Below, one piece after another: positions 44,126-53,537 of a stretch of DNA of 64,000 bases. Source of the DNA: Thermoplasmata archaeon (GTDB lineage: Archaea; Thermoplasmatota; Thermoplasmata; Lutacidiplasmatales; UBA184); the NCBI GenBank assembly GCA_027315165.1, contig DAHUYN010000009.1, positions 26,628 to 90,627 of the forward strand. The letters run 5' to 3'. Under the pieces are notes generated by a model that was not told the origin of the DNA, did no database searches, and worked only from the letters and a program-made list of their open reading frames with translations. The position numbers and the translations under genes are program-made. Each line of letters begins with the position of its first letter. The stretch's first letter is position 1.

Positions 44126-44223
44126 GAACTACTCACCGCCGCATCGCGCTCAGTTTCTCTCAATTACCATAGTGGTACTTACGGGTGACTCCGCGAGTCG
44201 CAATCCGGAGGAATCCAACAGGT

Positions 44224-44855
44224 TCAAATACTCGCAACCCGCCCGAAGCACTGTAGGAACGTCCAAATCTTCGGCGACCCAACCCCGGTGCAGGCGTCGT
44301 AGAATCCGCCGGTGCCGTTAAGGAGTGGGGTGGCGAACCAGACAGGATTCGAGTACGGCGTACCCGTCTCATTTATGTCGTGAAGTGTCACCGCGAGTCC
44401 GCACAACGACAGACCGCAATAGTTGAGGTCTGGGCCGTCGTCGTAGATGTACTCGTGGACTATGTCTCCTAGGTTGGGGTAGGGGAACACTCCTTGCAGA
44501 TCGGCAAGTATGGCTGCCCACTGTGGCGCCCCGAAGCTCGTCCCCCCGCCTGAATCCAACCCGGTGCCCCGAGGCTGGTCTCGTAGAACCAGTATCCGGA
44601 GTAGTAGTCCGCATCGTAGGCGACATCAGGAACCGCCCGAGTCGTAGGGTGAAAGCTATTCGTGCCGTTCACAGTAGCGTTGGTCACATTGACCGCCTCA
44701 GAGGACTGATAAGTCGCCCATGGCCGTGGTACCGCCGCGCCCGAGGACCGACCTTTCAGGAGACCTCCCCCATCGTTCCCCGCAGGCTCCTTCGCCGAGC
44801 CCGCCGCTCGCAGGAGGAGGACCCCGAGCGACCCCTCCCCGCGCCGAGCCGACAT
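44224..44855 (-). pseudogene. C-terminal remnant of a sedolisin (S53) peptidase, frameshifted
   Basis: Two minus-strand frames together give the end of a sedolisin. The upstream frame holds FHPTTRAVPDVAYDADYYSG and WFYETSLGAPGW. After a frameshift near 44540-44560 the other frame continues with GGGTSFGAPQWAAI, the GTSxxxP serine motif. It then runs through DIVHEYIYDD and ends in GGFYDACTGVGSPKIW, the calcium-site region. The Glu/Asp catalytic residues and the prodomain are absent, so this is a decayed fragment. S53 peptidases are secreted acid proteases common in acid-loving archaea. Confidence 0.7.
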
Positions 44856-44949
44856 TCACGGGGTGAGCTAGCATCGGCATCCGAGCACCCGTAGTCGCAC
44901 GGCAAGGCCCCTCGTACCCACCGGTTCGCCGCTTTCTCTGGGTCCCTGC

Positions 44950-44961
44950 AAAAGTGATTTA
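44950..44961 (+). promoter_or_regulatory. Possible promoter box before the 1048-residue YVTN protein
   Basis: AAAGTGATTTAC lies about 24-35 bases before the GTG at 44985, a typical position for a leaderless archaeal gene. The sequence match is weak. Confidence 0.3.
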
Positions 44962-44984
44962 CGCGTTCGCGGTGCCCAACGAGC

Positions 44985-47900
44985 GTGAAGTCGGCAAGTC
45001 TTGTAACGATTCTGTTCGTTTGTCTGGTCTCCCTGCTCGTCGCGTGGCCGGGGCTCATCCCGAGCGGACCTCACGGCCCGGCCGGGGCCCCCCGTTCGGG
45101 CCCGTCGGGCGAGGCGAGCCTCGCCGAGGAGCGGTCCTTCGAACCCACGCGTGTCGCGATCGACCGGAGCCCGGTCGCACGTTCCGGCGGGATCCAACCG
45201 TACGGCCTTGCGGTGACGCAGTCGACGCTAGACCTCATCAATGGAACCTTGGTTCCGGGAAACTACCCCGTCGCGAACGGGTTCGGTCCCTCGAGCACCG
45301 AGCTCATGGCGTCGGGGACCGACGTCCTTGTAGGCTCGATCTTCACGAACGTCTACAGCCGACTGAACCTGACCACGGACCTGGTAGATCGCGGGCTCAG
45401 CCTTCCCAGCTCTGCGACGGGCCTGGCCAACAACTCCGGCGCCTCCGTGTACTACGCGACGGACGGAAACGAGGTCGTCGCCTTCGGTCCCGATCTGAGC
45501 GAAATCGCCTCCGTCAACCTCGGAGTGGCCACCTCCGGGGTCGCGGTCGACCCCTCGAACGGCGATGTGTTCGTGACGGAGTATCAGAACGACACCGTCG
45601 CTGTCCTCCCGGCCAACCTGGGGTCGGTGATCGCCACGATCGGGGTCGGCTCCGAGCCCGAAGCGATCACGTTCGTTCCGGGCGCGAGCGCAATCCTCGT
45701 CGCTGACTTCGGGACGAGCCAGCTCTCGGTGATCGACCCCACGACGCTCGCGCTCACCGGGAATCTCTCGGTGGGAAAGGGGCCGAACGGATTCTACTTC
45801 GACCCGGGGAACGCCGAGCTCTACGTGGACAACGGGCAGTCCGGGAACACGACGGTGCTGGACGCCTCGACCCTCCACTCGGTGGCGGGCCTCCCCTTCT
45901 CCTGGACTCTCGGGGGGGTCGCGCGCGATGCGTCGGGCGGGCTCCTGTTCTTCTACGGGGGACTCAGCACGTCGATCCAGGTCGTGTACGAGTCCAACAA
46001 CTCCCAGGCGTCGGCGATACGGACCCCGGAGCAGATCTCGATCCGCTTCCTCACCTTCGCCCCGACGGTCGGGGACCTCTACGTCGCCAACACGACCACC
46101 AACGGCGTCGACCTGTACGATGTCGCGACCGACAGCTGGGTGGGCCACATCGCGACCGCGATCACGCCCACCGCGGCGGTCTTCGACCCGGCGCTGCAAG
46201 AGGTGGTCGTCGCCGGTCAGGCCTCGAGCAACCTCAGCGTGATCTCCACGGTGACGCAGAAGGTCGTCGCGACCGCGGCGACCGGTCTGACGCCCTGGCA
46301 GATGGCCTACGACTCGGCCGACGGCACCCTCTACGTGGCGGGAGGATGCGCGGGCGGTATCGGGGTCGTCAACGCCTCGAGCTATCGACTCTCGGGGTGC
46401 CTCAACGTCACTCCATCGGTCTGGGGACTCGCCTACGACGGTCGAACCGGGCACCTATTCGCGACGAACGACGGTTCCGACGTCTACGATGTCGACCCGG
46501 CGACCGGTGCGTATACGACGATCGTCCTGCACTCCTCTTTGAGCTACGGCGCGTTCGACCAGTACGACGCGTACGACCCGCAGACCGGCGACGTCTACGT
46601 CTCGAATGCCAACTGGAACAACGTCTCGGTCATCAACGGCTCGTCCGACACGGTCATCGGGGGCGTACCGGTCGGGACGTCGCCGAGCCAGCTGGCGTAT
46701 GACCCCCTCTCCGGGGAGATGCTCGTCACCGACGGCGGCGGCTCCTACGTGAACCGGATCAACACGACCTCGCTCACCTCTCCGGCGAGCTTCCACGTCG
46801 GGAACGGCCCCTGGACCGTATCGGTCGACGCGGGGCACGCCCGGATGTACGTCGGATACTACGGCTCCGGAAACGTCACGGTCTGGAACGCGACCACCTA
46901 CGCGTACGAGGGTAGCGTTCCGACGGGTTCGAACGTGCGCGGGGTCACGTCCGACCCTGCGAGCGACCTCGTCTTCACGGCGAACTGGGGCTCTGCCAAC
47001 GTGACGGTCATCAATGCGACGTCGCTGCAGAACCTCGGCTCGATCGACACCGGCGCAGGGCCGACGGCCGCCCTCTGGGATCCCGTGACGGGTGCCGTCG
47101 TGATCGCGAACGGAGCGGGCAGCTTCACCGGGCTGAACGGGGGCGGCTCTCTTTCGATCCTCACGGTGGCGCTGAACTCGCTCCCCGCGATCACGAGCTT
47201 CGTGGCGAGCCCGACGAAGCTCCTCCTGGGCCAGCCCGTGGACTTCTCGGTCACCGCCGCGTCGGGCATCGGCATCCTCAGCTACGCCTACTCCGGGCTG
47301 CCGCCCGGCTGCGCGAGCCTCAACGCGACGCACCTGAACTGCACTCCGACCGCGGGCGGGAGATTCCTCGTTACGGCGCAGGTCCGGGATCAGGCCGGCC
47401 ACGCCGCGAGCGCGACGGTCACCGTCTCGGTCGGGGCGATCCCGTCGATCACCTCGTTCGCGCCGGAGTTCCCGACCACGGATACGGGCCTCCCCACGAC
47501 GCTCACCACGAATGCGACCGGGGGGATCGGTCCTCTGACCTACGACTACCTCCTGCTACCGAACGGGTGTTCGAGCAAGAACGCCTCGACGATCGTGTGC
47601 GCTCCGAGCGGGACGGGAACCTCCCGGATCGTCGTCGATGTGACCGACGCGCTCGGGGACGAACAGACCGCGCAGACCAATCTGACCGTCGTTCAAGGGG
47701 TCACGATCTCCAGCCTGTCGGCGAGCCCCACGACGATCCGGCCCGGCGAGGCCTTTTCCGTCGCTGCGGCCGCGACGGGCGGCGTTGGGACCCTCTCCTA
47801 CGCCTTCTCGAACGCCTCGCTCGCCTGCAAGGCGAGCGGAGCCGACGCCCTCAACTGCACGGCGGCCGCCTCCGGAAACTACACGGTCTCGGTCGAGGTC

Positions 47901-48131
47901 ACGGACTCCTTGGGCGACGGCGCGCGTCGGAGCGTCAACGTGACCGTTTTGCCCGCGAACTCGAGCGTCGTCCATCTCCCATCGAACCCGGCGGGACAAA
48001 GCGGGCTCCCCTCCTACGACTGGCTCGCCATCGGCGCGGCTGCGGTCGTCGCCGCTCTCGTCGCGGTCCTCGTGGTCTGGAGACGAAGAGCGACGCGGAA
48101 CGAAGGGACCCGGCCCGAGACGCCGGGCTGA
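44985..48131 (+). CDS. YVTN beta-propeller surface protein with Ig-like domains and anchor
   Basis: A 1048-residue protein starting at GTG. The signal SLVTILFVCLVSLLVAWPG precedes about 12 or more propeller units through residue 720: VAVDPSNGDVFVTEYQNDTV, AYDSADGTLYVAGG, AYDPLSGEMLVTDGG and VTSDPASDLVFTANWGS show the YVTN pattern. Three Ig/PKD-like domains at about 730-1000 share the layout ITSFxxSPTKLLLGQPVDFSV...LSYAYSGLPPGC...LNCTP, each with a Cys pair. The C-terminal helix (YDWLAIGAAAVVAALVAVLVVW) has a basic tail, RRRATRNE. It is a close relative of the 29064-32090 protein, which also has the GLPPGCxS and LNCTP motifs. Confidence 0.82.
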   Translation: MKSASLVTILFVCLVSLLVAWPGLIPSGPHGPAGAPRSGPSGEASLAEERSFEPTRVAIDRSPVARSGGIQPYGLAVTQSTLDLINGTLVPGNYPVANGFGPSSTELMASGTDVLVGSIFTNVYSRLNLTTDLVDRGLSLPSSATGLANNSGASVYYATDGNEVVAFGPDLSEIASVNLGVATSGVAVDPSNGDVFVTEYQNDTVAVLPANLGSVIATIGVGSEPEAITFVPGASAILVADFGTSQLSVIDPTTLALTGNLSVGKGPNGFYFDPGNAELYVDNGQSGNTTVLDASTLHSVAGLPFSWTLGGVARDASGGLLFFYGGLSTSIQVVYESNNSQASAIRTPEQISIRFLTFAPTVGDLYVANTTTNGVDLYDVATDSWVGHIATAITPTAAVFDPALQEVVVAGQASSNLSVISTVTQKVVATAATGLTPWQMAYDSADGTLYVAGGCAGGIGVVNASSYRLSGCLNVTPSVWGLAYDGRTGHLFATNDGSDVYDVDPATGAYTTIVLHSSLSYGAFDQYDAYDPQTGDVYVSNANWNNVSVINGSSDTVIGGVPVGTSPSQLAYDPLSGEMLVTDGGGSYVNRINTTSLTSPASFHVGNGPWTVSVDAGHARMYVGYYGSGNVTVWNATTYAYEGSVPTGSNVRGVTSDPASDLVFTANWGSANVTVINATSLQNLGSIDTGAGPTAALWDPVTGAVVIANGAGSFTGLNGGGSLSILTVALNSLPAITSFVASPTKLLLGQPVDFSVTAASGIGILSYAYSGLPPGCASLNATHLNCTPTAGGRFLVTAQVRDQAGHAASATVTVSVGAIPSITSFAPEFPTTDTGLPTTLTTNATGGIGPLTYDYLLLPNGCSSKNASTIVCAPSGTGTSRIVVDVTDALGDEQTAQTNLTVVQGVTISSLSASPTTIRPGEAFSVAAAATGGVGTLSYAFSNASLACKASGADALNCTAAASGNYTVSVEVTDSLGDGARRSVNVTVLPANSSVVHLPSNPAGQSGLPSYDWLAIGAAAVVAALVAVLVVWRRRATRNEGTRPETPG

Positions 48132-48264
48132 CGTCGGACCTGGCGGAGCGCAGCCGCGCAGGCGACGGGCGTCACGGCGGCGTCGGGATCCGGCCCGCCG
48201 ACCCTCGGGAAGCCCTCGGATCCCGCTGCGGGGGCCATGACACTTGGCGAGCCGGGTCCGCTGC

Positions 48265-48790
48265 GGTCGAGGCCGAGCAGCGCCGAGAGGCCTCCGCAAG
48301 CTCGAGCGACTGGAGTAGCTGGAGGAGGAGTTCCGCCAGGCCCGGGAGCAGCTCCGCCGAGTGCGAGCGGAGAACCTCCGTCTCGAGAAGGAGAACGAGC
48401 GACTGCGGACCGCCGCCCCCGTTCTCGCCGCCTCGGATCGAACCGCCGACTCGGGAGGGGTTCCTTCCAGCCAGAGGTTCTACCGCCGCCCCGCCTCGGC
48501 CGGGAAGAAGCGCCCGACCGGGGGCCAGCCCGGCCATCGGGGCCACGGCCGCTCCCGACCGACGCCGAACGCCCCCCCGGTTCGCGCGACCCTGGACCAA
48601 TGCCCGAACGGTACCACGAAGCTCGGCGACGCCTGTGACTCCTTCCACCGAACCATCACCGATCTCCCTTTCACCGCACTCCTCGTCTTCGATCTCGGGG
48701 TGTTTCGGTACCGCTGCTATGGGTGTCACCGACGGGTCCACGCCAGTCCTCCCTTCCGCCCGCACCCGCAGTTCGGCCCGGTGTCGGCCT
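48265..48790 (+). pseudogene. Truncated IS66-type transposase N-terminus
   Basis: In one frame: a leucine-rich coiled coil (FRQAREQLRRVRAENLRLEK), a linker with GKKRPTGGQPGHRGHGRSRP, and a zinc-finger-like domain with DQCPNG, HRTITDLPF and RYRCYGC. These are the N-terminal elements of IS66-family transposases. An in-frame TAG at 48316 interrupts the coiled coil, and similarity stops at about 48760, before the DDE domain. It is a decayed insertion fragment. Ends are approximate and no inverted repeats are visible. Confidence 0.6.
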
Positions 48791-49289
48791 CGTGGATCGC
48801 CCACCCGCACTTCGTCGGCGAATCGTTCCCCTCCGAAGCCGGGGAGGGGCGTTCACCGGAACGTACGGTGGTTTGCACCGAAGGGGGCTTTCAGGCCGAC
48901 CCGAAAGGCGAGCGCCGACTGACAGGGCTACGGGTGTGCAATCTCGCTTGCAGCCCACACCGCCGACGGCGAGCCTCCCGCGCAGACCTCCGCCACTCGA
49001 TACACGTATCGAATCGGGGGGCGAGAAACGGCCGACGGACTTGAGCCGGCTCTCGCTGCGAATCCGATCGATCCCGAGGTTCGGCCGACAGGTCCGATCT
49101 GCCGCCCCGCGGGGCTCCGTAGGGACGGGCTCGCGGACCGGGCTGACGGCCGAGAGCTCGGGCTCAAGTCTAAATCGCTGAACGGATTCGCATCGCCGGG
49201 GGTGTCTTCTGAGCCCCGGTACGGCCGAATCCGGCGGTCCGCCCTCGACGACCGGACCGCTGCGCCGCCGCCCTTACCTCCGGGCATCC
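48791..49289. other. About 500 bases without a recognisable gene
   Basis: The open frames here are Arg/Ser/Pro-rich and unconvincing on both strands. It probably holds decayed insertion sequence and the promoter of the following giant gene. Confidence 0.4.
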
Positions 49290-52200
49290 GTGCGCGGTCG
49301 GCCGGCGACTCTCGCGATCCTGGTCATCACGATGCTCCTGCTCTCCGGCCTACCGCTCCTCGGTATGACGTCTCACTCGGTCCCGGCAGCCCCGACGACC
49401 CCGTCCCGACTGGACCTGCCCACGAGCGGGTCGCCGAAAGCTCACACGGCCGTCCCTTCGCCCGCTTCCGCCGCCCGCGTCCTGAGCCCTCGGAGCCCAG
49501 ACCCTACGGCTTCGTGCGAGCTCATCCCGCTGCCGAACTGTCCGGGCTTCCGGCTCGTGCCCTCTCAAGCTCCCCGACCGTTAGTGGGCTCGTCGTCGTC
49601 CTGGGTCAACCTGACCCCAAGCCCGCTCCCGTCGTCCTACCCGTCGGGGAGGCTGGGACCCGGATCGGCGTACGACCCCGAGCACCAGCGTGTGCTGATG
49701 TTCGGAGGGCTCACCTACGGGCTGGTTACACTCGACGATCTCTGGTCGTTCTCCGGCGGAGCCTGGCAGCCGCTCCAGGGAGCCTCGGGGTGCGGCCCGC
49801 CGACGTGCCCTCCGGCGCGCTTCTACCCCGGCTTCGCGTACGACCTGAACGACCACGAGGCGGTGCTCTTCGGCGGACTGAACCTTACCGCGAGCGGCTT
49901 GGTGCCGCTGAACGACACATGGGTCTACGCGAACGGTGCGTGGACCAACATCACCTCGACCGCGGGAAGCGCCCCTTCGCCCCGGTACGAGATGGCGATG
50001 ACGTACGCGTCGTCGGAGGGGTACGTCCTCCTGTTCGGAGGAGCGAACCTCAGCGGGACCTACTTCGGAGACACCTGGACGTTCACGCACGGGAGGTGGA
50101 CGAACCTCTCCGCGAGCTTGGCCCAGGCGCCCTCGTCCCGGGCGGGAGCTGCCATCGCCGACTCTCCCACGGGTTACACGCTGCTGTACGGAGGGGCGGA
50201 TTCCGTCGGGCTCATCACGATCAATCCGTCGGGTTCCCCGTGCCCAGCGCCGATGTGGTGGTTCAGTGGCGGGGCGTGGACCTATGCCAGCTACGGCTGC
50301 GTCGCGTCACCGCCGAGCCCCAACACCGGTTCTCAGGGGCCGTACGGACCGTGCGGCCGAACCGGCGCGATGCTCTCGTGGAGCCCGAGGAACCACCTGT
50401 TCGTCCTTTTCGGGGGCCAGGGCTACGCCAACACGGCCGGTGCGTGCCCGACCTCGGGAACCGTCGTCGCGCTCAATGACACCTGGGACTACCTCGGGAG
50501 TCCGGGCGGCACCTACGTCAACTGGGCGTCGGACCCAGCCCCGACAGCCCTCAGCGATCGTTACCTCGGGGCCTACGCGCCCGACTACGCCGACGGCTAC
50601 GCTCTCGACTTCGGCGGGGTGACGGCCAGCGGGTCTCTGCCCTCCGACACCTGGCGCTACTACGCGGTCGTCTCGGCCTCGCTGGTGGGTCCCGCGAACC
50701 TGACCGCGAACGCGTTCGGCTTCTGGGGCCAGGGCGTGTTTCGGCTTCGGGCGTTCGGTGGGTCGGACCAGTTGAACTACATCTTCAACACGACCCTGCT
50801 TCAGACGACCCATCCGCTCGCGGGCAACGGGAGCTGTTCGAACTTCACGAGCCACCAGGGAGCCGTCGTACCTGCGGCCCACACACAGGTCTTCCTCTGC
50901 TCGCCGTTCGCCACGTCCTACAACCTCTACCGATTGTCCGTCTCCGTGTGGGACTCTCAGAACGCGACCCAGCGGGCGTACGCCAACTGGACGTTCTCGG
51001 TGAGCCCGCCGGAATCGCTCCGGGTCCTATCCGAGTTCAAGGGCTACTTCTACGAGGGGTTCTCGCTCCCGAACTACTTCGGCATCTATGCCCAGATCTC
51101 CGGGCTGCCGGTCACGTCGATCGTCGCGACGCTGGAAGGCCAGTACGTCACGTTCAGCCATACGAATTCCTCGAACGACTGGTGGAACGGCTCCTTCGAC
51201 ATGGGCCAGCTCGGCCCCGGCGCTGTCCTCGAGGTCTCCGCATCGGCCACCGATTGGACGGAGACGACGAACCTCTCGTTCCAGGTCGCCGCGATCCCCC
51301 CGTTCCTCGAGCAGCTCGCAGCCCTGTCCGGGGCGATCACCAGCACGACCGTCACCGGTACGGGCTCGTTCGGCCACGCCTACAAGCTCACCCAGAGCAT
51401 TCCCCTCCCGATCGGGAAGCTGTTCAACTTCTCCATTCCGATCCCGCTGATCTCCGGCAACTACTCGCTCGTGCCGGACATCCAACTGAAATTCTCGGAG
51501 GCGAGCTCGGGGAACCTCTCGATCTCCGGGGTCTTCAATCTCGCCACACCGTCGATCAGCCTCGGTACTTTCAACCTCAAGATCACGGTGAGTCTCTCCC
51601 TCACGGGCAATCTCGCCCTCCAGCCGGACCACGGAAACCTCTCGGTCACGTGGGTCAGTGCCACGCTGCAGATCGGGATCAACGCCGACTTCGGGGCGAA
51701 CATTCCGATATGGGGATTCAAGTTCGACATCTTCGGTTACAACTGTTCGATCGGGTTCAACATCGATATCGACATCAACCCGTCGTTTGCGCTCTCGATC
51801 TTCATGACGCCCTCGACCTCGGCGGCGAATGATATGCTGCAGGGGGTCGACCTCATGGTCAGCCAGGTCTACGGCGAGCTCTCGCTGCCGATCCAGGTGA
51901 CCGCCAACTTCGGGTTCGTCGTCGGAGAGGTCTCCGCCGGCGGGAAACTTTCCTTCGATGTGACGTTCCAGGTTACGCCGGGCCAGTTCGAGGCGAACAA
52001 CCTCTGGATCAACGGCTCGGTGTTCGCGAAGCTCACGATCCTGTTCTGGTCGGGGACCTGGAACATCCTGGGACCCGGCGTCATCTACCACTGGGTCCCA
52101 ACCCCGCTCGCTCCAACGGGCGGGGCGCTGCCGTCCTCCTACGACAACGGTCACGACGCGACGTGGTCAACCGACCCTCGCGCCTACAACACGACCGGCT

Positions 52201-53537
52201 TCGACCACATCGTGTGGTCCGCCCTGGCGTCGGCGGGCACGGCGGTCTCCGACATCTACCCGGAGGCCAGTCCCTCGAGCGCCGGCGCCTACAACGGTGC
52301 CTACCTGTTCTACACCGACGACCGGGTGAGCCTTCCGGTGCGATCCGGCCTGACCGTCAGCGGGCTGAGGCTCGACCCGTCCGCCAACACGGTAGGGAGC
52401 GTATCGATGCCCTCGGACCCCGGGTTCCTCACCGCGCGCCCCGTCGCCGCGACCCTCCCGGACGGGAGTGTCTACGTGCTCTGGACCGCCCTGCCGGTCT
52501 CGGACGCCGCCGCCGCGACGCCCGCGGGGATCTCGGCCCTCCTCCTTCACGGGGCGCGGTTCTACCCCTCCAACGGCTCGTGGAGCCCGGTCCAGCGGTT
52601 CACGTCCAACGGGTTCGCCTACTCCTACGCGATCGACCCGACCGCGAGCACGCCCGAGCTCGCAACCCTGCTCGCTCCGACCCTCCTCCCGACCCCTTCG
52701 ACCCCGGAGCGGCTCGTCACGCTCGACCTCTCGTCCGGGGCGGTCCGGACGAACGCGAGCGTCTCGGGAGTCAGCCACCTCTCCTCGTTCCGCGCCTCCC
52801 TCGGGGAAGCCGCGGTGCAGCTCCAGTCGGGCAACTACACGGTCGTGCGTCTCACGGACGGGTCGGTCCAGAGTCTCGCGTCGGCGGGAGCACCCACCAA
52901 CGGCTCCCTCAACGGCGCCACCTTCGTCCCCGGCGCCGCGTCGACCCTCCTGCTCTGGTATCGAACGCCGAGCGCGGGCGAGGCGATCCTCTTCAACGCC
53001 TCGTCGGCGCAGGCCGTTGCGGAAGTCCCGCTCGCGGGCGATGTGCGCGACGTCGAAGGATTCTGTGGCGGCGCGAACTGCTCGGTCTACGCGTCGAACC
53101 GAAGCGGAGTGTTCGGTTGGTCGATCGCGCCCACCGGCGCGGTCGCACCGTTGCCGGGCGCCCCCGTCGGGTCGGTCGCGTCGTTCGGGCTGGTCCCGGT
53201 CGGCCACGCGCTCGTCGTCTATGCCGTCGTGCCCGAGGGGAACGGCTCCAGCGGACTTCGGGACCTTTACCTCGCCGAGTTCTCCTCCGTCCTCCCCCCC
53301 ATCACCGTCGGGAGCCCCAGCGGATCGACCGGCGGCTCCGGAGGGGGCCCGTCGACCTCCGCGCCGTTCGACGCGCTCGTGTACCTCGGCCTTCCGATCG
53401 CGGCCGCGGTCGGTGTGCTCGCCATCTCGGCCATCCGCCGAATGCGCGGACGTCGGCCCAAGACCTCGTCGTCGAGCGGGGCCGCCGCGGGGGCCGAGCT
53501 GGGTCACGACGAGCCGGCGAAGGGGCGTGGCGGATGA
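49290..53537 (+). CDS. Giant kelch-type surface protein (1415 residues) with C-terminal anchor
   Basis: A GTG-started protein with a signal segment (LAILVITMLLLSGLPLLG). Kelch-type units occupy about 120-450 (SAYDPEHQRVLMFGGLTYG, FAYDLNDHEAVLFGG, MTYASSEGYVLLFGG, NDTWVYANGAW). A long beta-rich centre (450-960) alternates hydrophobic residues with Asn/Ser and has no recognised family. A second region of repeat-like strands follows, then a linker GSPSGSTGGSGGGPSTS, a helix (ALVYLGLPIAAAVGVLAISAI) and a basic tail (RRMRGRRPK). Its stop overlaps the next gene's ATG as ATGA, so the two are co-translated. The role is inferred to be cell surface. Confidence 0.8.
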   Translation: MRGRPATLAILVITMLLLSGLPLLGMTSHSVPAAPTTPSRLDLPTSGSPKAHTAVPSPASAARVLSPRSPDPTASCELIPLPNCPGFRLVPSQAPRPLVGSSSSWVNLTPSPLPSSYPSGRLGPGSAYDPEHQRVLMFGGLTYGLVTLDDLWSFSGGAWQPLQGASGCGPPTCPPARFYPGFAYDLNDHEAVLFGGLNLTASGLVPLNDTWVYANGAWTNITSTAGSAPSPRYEMAMTYASSEGYVLLFGGANLSGTYFGDTWTFTHGRWTNLSASLAQAPSSRAGAAIADSPTGYTLLYGGADSVGLITINPSGSPCPAPMWWFSGGAWTYASYGCVASPPSPNTGSQGPYGPCGRTGAMLSWSPRNHLFVLFGGQGYANTAGACPTSGTVVALNDTWDYLGSPGGTYVNWASDPAPTALSDRYLGAYAPDYADGYALDFGGVTASGSLPSDTWRYYAVVSASLVGPANLTANAFGFWGQGVFRLRAFGGSDQLNYIFNTTLLQTTHPLAGNGSCSNFTSHQGAVVPAAHTQVFLCSPFATSYNLYRLSVSVWDSQNATQRAYANWTFSVSPPESLRVLSEFKGYFYEGFSLPNYFGIYAQISGLPVTSIVATLEGQYVTFSHTNSSNDWWNGSFDMGQLGPGAVLEVSASATDWTETTNLSFQVAAIPPFLEQLAALSGAITSTTVTGTGSFGHAYKLTQSIPLPIGKLFNFSIPIPLISGNYSLVPDIQLKFSEASSGNLSISGVFNLATPSISLGTFNLKITVSLSLTGNLALQPDHGNLSVTWVSATLQIGINADFGANIPIWGFKFDIFGYNCSIGFNIDIDINPSFALSIFMTPSTSAANDMLQGVDLMVSQVYGELSLPIQVTANFGFVVGEVSAGGKLSFDVTFQVTPGQFEANNLWINGSVFAKLTILFWSGTWNILGPGVIYHWVPTPLAPTGGALPSSYDNGHDATWSTDPRAYNTTGFDHIVWSALASAGTAVSDIYPEASPSSAGAYNGAYLFYTDDRVSLPVRSGLTVSGLRLDPSANTVGSVSMPSDPGFLTARPVAATLPDGSVYVLWTALPVSDAAAATPAGISALLLHGARFYPSNGSWSPVQRFTSNGFAYSYAIDPTASTPELATLLAPTLLPTPSTPERLVTLDLSSGAVRTNASVSGVSHLSSFRASLGEAAVQLQSGNYTVVRLTDGSVQSLASAGAPTNGSLNGATFVPGAASTLLLWYRTPSAGEAILFNASSAQAVAEVPLAGDVRDVEGFCGGANCSVYASNRSGVFGWSIAPTGAVAPLPGAPVGSVASFGLVPVGHALVVYAVVPEGNGSSGLRDLYLAEFSSVLPPITVGSPSGSTGGSGGGPSTSAPFDALVYLGLPIAAAVGVLAISAIRRMRGRRPKTSSSSGAAAGAELGHDEPAKGRGG

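Noticed and set aside
49202..50479. 425-residue plus-strand ORF overlapping the start of the giant kelch gene
   Set aside because: It is Arg/Pro-rich without motifs. The 49290 frame carries the signal peptide and kelch units.
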